Of a DNA stretch of 64,000 bases, positions 59,087 through 64,000 are shown piece by piece. The translations under genes and the position numbers were made by a program. Origin of the DNA: Mucor racemosus. Taxonomy: Eukaryota; Mucoromycota; Mucoromycetes; Mucorales; Mucoraceae. The notes below the pieces were generated by a model. It had not been told where the DNA came from. It ran no database searches and worked only from the letters and a program-made list of their open reading frames with translations. Position 1 is the first letter of the stretch; every line of letters starts with the position of its first letter. The stretch spans positions 868,001 through 932,000 of the forward strand of contig JAPEHQ010000013.1 of the NCBI GenBank assembly GCA_027405735.1, in the 5' to 3' direction.

Positions 59087-59565
59087 CTAATAGTTTTTAT
59101 CTTTCTTGCCTTCCCAATACTTATCGCCTTTATCTTCATCTTCTTCATCATTATGCCATTTTTCTTGTCCTTGTCACCGTCTTCACCATCATCTTTATCG
59201 TCTTTGTCCCATTCATCTTCGTCGCCTTCATCATCACCATCTTTATCATCATCTTTTCCATAATTTCCATGACCTTTGTTTTTGCCTTTACCATGATGAT
59301 AGCCATGGTCATGATCAGATATAGCTACTGTTACATCGTTAGAATTAAACTTTTAGGTTTGTCCCTAGGCGGCCCAAGGAAGTTAAAATGGTAATTTGAG
59401 CTTCAATCCACCAAGGAATGTACATTTACCGCTTTGTTTTATATAATACATACCCTCTGATATTTTCCCACTTGAAATAATCCATTGGTAGTAGCCAGAC
59501 GATTGAAAGATTACCGAAAAATTGAACCATGCGAGTATTATAATTACCATGTTAGTAAATGCCAT
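59087..59565 (-). pseudogene. Acidic His/Lys/Asp-rich secreted-type protein, one-base break
   Basis: Exon 59565-59430 encodes a signal-like N terminus (MAFTNMVIIILAWFNFSVIF). A GTAAAT...ACAG intron leads in phase to 59327, giving SDHDHGYHHGKGKNKGHGNY, then KDDDKDGDDEGDEDEWDKDD. At the T5 run 59159-59163 the frame must shift by one base to continue WHNDEEDEDKGDKYWEGKKD and stop at 59087. About 125 residues in all. The shift may be a true mutation or a homopolymer sequencing error; alternatively the unshifted frame, which loses the acidic character, is real. The composition suggests metal or cation binding in the wall or secretory lumen, which is an inference from composition only. Confidence 0.4.
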
Positions 59566-61026
59566 ACAGCTTAGTCAATTTGTACATAAATTGAAATTGA
59601 GTTTAAGTACAATTGTCTGTGTCAAATTAAATTTATCTATATTATAAATGTTATCAATTGGGTTAAGAAAAGTAATATATTAGATTCGTGTAGGAGCTAT
59701 AGCATGCTAACATTGCATTGTAATATGGATTGCCCCCCTAAGTTTAGTGTGTAAAATACATTATACTCGCAAGGCTTGAGGGGATACGAATTCGATGTTT
59801 AAAATATTAAAACGCTGTTGATTCCAGAAATGTTAATTTTTTGAAAATTTAAAAAAAAAAAATCGTTTTTCAAAGATTCCCGAAATAATTATTATGCTAA
59901 CCTAAATAAAAAATTAACTGAAATTTATAGTAAATTTTATTTTGCATCTAATGATGTTGAGAACAGCAAAAGTTTTCTGGTAAAATACTTCACAAAATTG
60001 AATAATAGAAAAATTGGTTTTTTGGGGAAAAGTCTCGAATTTGAGTAGCTACTTTGTATGCACTTATTTTGAGCCGAAAGAGGAAGTTTTTGCGGTCATT
60101 TTGACTTATACATACCTTGATGAAAAATGCCTTTTTTGGGTTCAAAAATTAAATTTTGTCAAAATCGATATTTTTCATGAGGTATACCTCATGAAAATTT
60201 GAAGAAAAATGATGATCAAAGAAAAACTGCAAGAGTTTAGTAAAACACATCTATTAAATTAGGGGAATTGTTTGGTACACTTATGAGCATCTGTAACGCC
60301 CATAAACCATCAAAATGCGTCCTTTAAAGTGCTGAAATAGGCAATTTTCTGATGAAACAACGACGTTTCGTTGTACGTTTCAACGAATTCAGCATATATT
60401 CAGGAAATATGTATGTACAAGAATGAAGCTATTTCTATTGCAACATGTAGCACAGCTTTTTGCATTTTAGCTTAGTTACGAATCCAAAGCATGTATTGAA
60501 AGATTGAATGTTTGAAAGAAGAGAAATTTAACTTTTGCAGTCTCTCAGGGATTTTTTCAGAGGCATGAGATTGATCACATCTGAAAACTAAATCTCCATA
60601 AGCTGTACTATAACATATGTGTATTTCTATATTTTTTATTTGTTACTTTCACAAGTAAAAAAAGTTTAAAAATCAATCATCATAGTCGTTGGTCCCCAGC
60701 GGGATTTCATTCTAGTGTAGATGGTGAAAATTAATGTTTTCCTTCGCAACAGAGTGGCTAAAATCAAGTTTTAAACCAGTAAGCCTTTGGTTTACAATTG
60801 AAGCATATCGTGAGGACTAAATCAGTTGATAAAACTAGGTATTTATGTACATGAAACAGTGTTTTTGTGTTTGAGATCAAAAGGAAAGAACGATCCGTGA
60901 AATGTCGGACGAATTGATGAAAATGACAGCATTCGTACATAAACCAATCAAATACCTGCTTAATTGTTAAAATAGATGTTTTTCTCTGTTTATTCATATT
61001 CATTCTTTCTTTCAATAACCCATACC
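59566..61026. other. Intergenic AT-rich DNA with a 26-bp perfect palindrome
   Basis: Contains decayed repeat-like sequence (59800-60200) and a perfect palindrome at 60172-60197 centred on GGTA/TACC (half-site TTTTCATGAGGTA). The 79-codon minus frame below 61000 has no recognisable domain. The promoter of the Dug3 gene must lie at the right end. Confidence 0.5.
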
Positions 61027-62386
61027 ATGTGTAGATTTTTATTATACAAGGGAAACCAACCCATTTTGCTTGCTCATGTGAGTTATTTTTAGCTTTTAAT
61101 ATTCAAAATGAAATCTAATTTATATTTACTTTAGCTTATTACACGACCAAAGCATTCAATTGTAAATCAATCGTTTGATTCAAGATTACGTTTAGATACT
61201 AGAAGACCTCTTAACGGTAATATTAACTATAAAATAGAAAAACAAAGACATCTGACATCATAATTTTAGGCGATGGATTTGGTGTAGGCTGGTATGATAA
61301 TGAAACACCAGAGACAGAACAAGACCCCATTACACCCTGTATTTTTACTTCAGTGACACCAGCATGGAATAATGTCAACCTGGTGAGACTTGCTGAAAAG
61401 GTTAGAAGCCCACTTGTGTTTGCTCATGTTCGTGCAAGCACATCTGGTGCTGTTTCTGAAACAAACTGTCATCCCTGGTCGTAAGTAAATTACATGAAAA
61501 CCAACAATTAAAAAGATATTGACATGTTGTATAGTTTTGGACGGTTAATGTGGATGCATAACGGTGGTATTGCAGAATTCGATAAATTCAAACGTAAATT
61601 ACAAAACTCTTTGCCGGATGAATTGTTCTTATTTGTTCAAGGCAGTACTGATTCAGAATGGGCGTTTGCTTTATTTTTAAGTTTTGTAAGTTGGAGATTT
61701 ATAATTAGATATTCATTTAGTCGTTAATACTTTATTAGTTGAAAAATCCAAATGCCAATTCATTTGAACATCAAGAATTAAAAGAAGCAATGCTTAAAAC
61801 TGTTGCTCAATTGAATGCTTATGCTGAGGAATACAATATTACCGAGGTAAAAGAGTTGAATATCAAAGTTTACCAAATTGTCATATTAACGTGAAATCAG
61901 CCTTCATTATTAAACTTTGCAGTGACAGATGGTCAAACAGTTGTTTGTCTTCGTTATATCAGCAGCAGAACTGAGGAAGCAGCATCGCTTTACTTTTCGT
62001 CAGGCACAAGATTTGAATGTTATAGACCTGGTCATTATCGAATGGTCAAAGCTGACAGAAGAGAAGATATTGTTGTAGTTGCTTCAGGTAAAATAGAAAA
62101 TGTTTAACATGCTGGTTTCATTATTAAATCACCCTGTTGTTTAGAACCGTTGACATTTGAAAAGGCTGATTGGCTCACAATTCCTACCAACAACATTTTA
62201 GTTGTTACTCCTAAACTAAATGTATTATTACAACCTATAAAAGATAAATTTTATACGCCAGAAAGAGGTATGGAAGTCAAGATTAATGATGAAGATGTAG
62301 CCATTATACCAGAGCCAAAGGCTCAATTATTTAAAGCACAAGCTGAAGAACAAATGCAACATGATTCTCCCATCTTGGTTGGTTAA
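61027..62386 (+). CDS. DUG3: Dug3-like class II glutamine amidotransferase
   Basis: Seven exons, 61027-61077, 61135-61216, 61270-61480, 61535-61685, 61739-61846, 61901-62087 and 62145-62386, give 343 residues. The protein starts MCRFLLYKGNQPILLAH, so Cys2 becomes the N-terminal nucleophile after Met removal, as in class II amidotransferases. Further landmarks are RPLNGDGFGVGWYD, PLVFAHVRAS, NCHPWSFGRLMWMHNGGI, GSTDSEWAFALFL and SRTEEAASLYFSSGTRFEC. In yeast, Dug3 with Dug2 forms a glutathione-degrading complex that releases glutamate; Dug1 then splits Cys-Gly. The length and motifs match the family. The model ends at PILVG. An Anp1-family gene follows after only 170 bp on the same strand, with a pyrimidine-rich spacer that must contain its promoter. 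Confidence 0.92.
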
Positions 62387-62556
62387 AGCTGCCTTTCAAA
62401 CATTTGAACCTGAATGGAAAAATGAAAAAAAAAAAACTGATTCCATTTTCTCGACATTATATATAAATCCACTCCCCTCTCTCCCCCTCTTCTTTCCACT
62501 TTTTCTTTACTTTTTCTATATCCCTTTTTTTTATCTACAACAAAATTAAACAGAGA

Positions 62557-63840
<1,284 letters not shown>

Positions 63841-63900
63841 AATCTTTCTTTGTTACTACTGGGGCTATCCATTCTCGATAATACTCATTGTAATCTCCTG

Positions 63901-64000
63901 TTAATCAACACAATTCCGCCTAATACTATCAAGTTTCCAATCGATGAATAATTGGAACAATTCCTCATAATTCTCTGCTATTTTTAATTCTGCAACTCCC
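63901..64000 (-). CDS. Partial open frame entering from the right edge
   Basis: On the minus strand a frame is open from the window edge to a TAA at 63901-63903 (GVAELKIAENYEELFQLF, then DWKLDSIRRN), with protein-like composition. It would be the 3' end of a gene convergent with the mannosyltransferase gene. It is too short to identify. Confidence 0.35.
   Translation of the reverse strand, partial: GVAELKIAENYEELFQLFIDWKLDSIRRNCVD

Noticed and set aside
60764..61003. 79-codon minus-strand ORF upstream of the Dug3 gene
   Set aside because: No recognisable domain, AT-rich composition and overlap with the probable promoter. Kept out for lack of support.

Overview
The window looks like nuclear DNA of an early-diverging fungus, most likely a mucoralean (Mucoromycota). 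The base composition is AT-rich. Genes are split by many short introns (about 45-75 nt) with GTAAGT/GTATGT-type donors, and gene-dense blocks alternate with long AT-rich repeat islands. No rRNA, tRNA or CRISPR array was recognised. All gene models below were built by hand from reading frames and splice signals, and exon lengths were checked for phase.

Layout. (1) 0.5-8.2 kb: a small beta-trefoil lectin-like gene, an unrecognised 10-exon gene, a divergent class 3 lipase, and a poly(A)-binding-protein-like RRM/MLLE protein. (2) 8.2-14.6 kb: a gene-poor, repeat-bearing stretch with relics, including a Sel1-like exon. (3) 14.6-19.9 kb: G-protein beta subunit, a short Tco89-like (TORC1) protein, a tail-anchored acyl-CoA-binding protein and an SDR oxidoreductase. 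(4) 21.9-29.3 kb: the most interesting part. A frameshifted Crypton-type tyrosine recombinase with a GCR1_C-type DNA-binding region is followed on the same strand, 1.3 kb later, by an intact 1,165-residue Fanzor-like protein. Fanzors are eukaryotic relatives of TnpB and are RNA-guided nucleases. The likely acidic RuvC residues and the zinc ribbon are all present. (5) 29.8-37.7 kb: HAM1-like protein, Old Yellow Enzyme, and a GPI-type fasciclin protein with a 32-nt intron.

(6) 37.8-55.3 kb: a repeat island. It has about 2-kb inverted arms, each carrying the same decayed exon of a dynein intermediate chain gene. It also holds a third, direct copy interrupted by a 730-bp insertion with terminal inverted repeats and a target duplication, a 91-bp tandem repeat, a decayed 21-bp minisatellite of about 1.8 kb that would encode a heptapeptide repeat, and a small TA-flanked MITE. 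(7) 55.4-64 kb: COG7, a UBA-TPR-J auxilin, an acidic secreted ORF with an apparent one-base deletion, Dug3 (glutathione degradation), an Anp1/Mnn9-family mannosyltransferase, and the edge of another reading frame.

The host genes are mostly housekeeping: secretory pathway (COG7, auxilin, Anp1), signalling (G beta, Tco89-like), lipid handling (lipase, ACBP, HAM1-like) and redox (SDR, OYE). Adjacent genes do not form one pathway. The Crypton/Fanzor neighbourhood is the strongest candidate for an undescribed composite mobile system.
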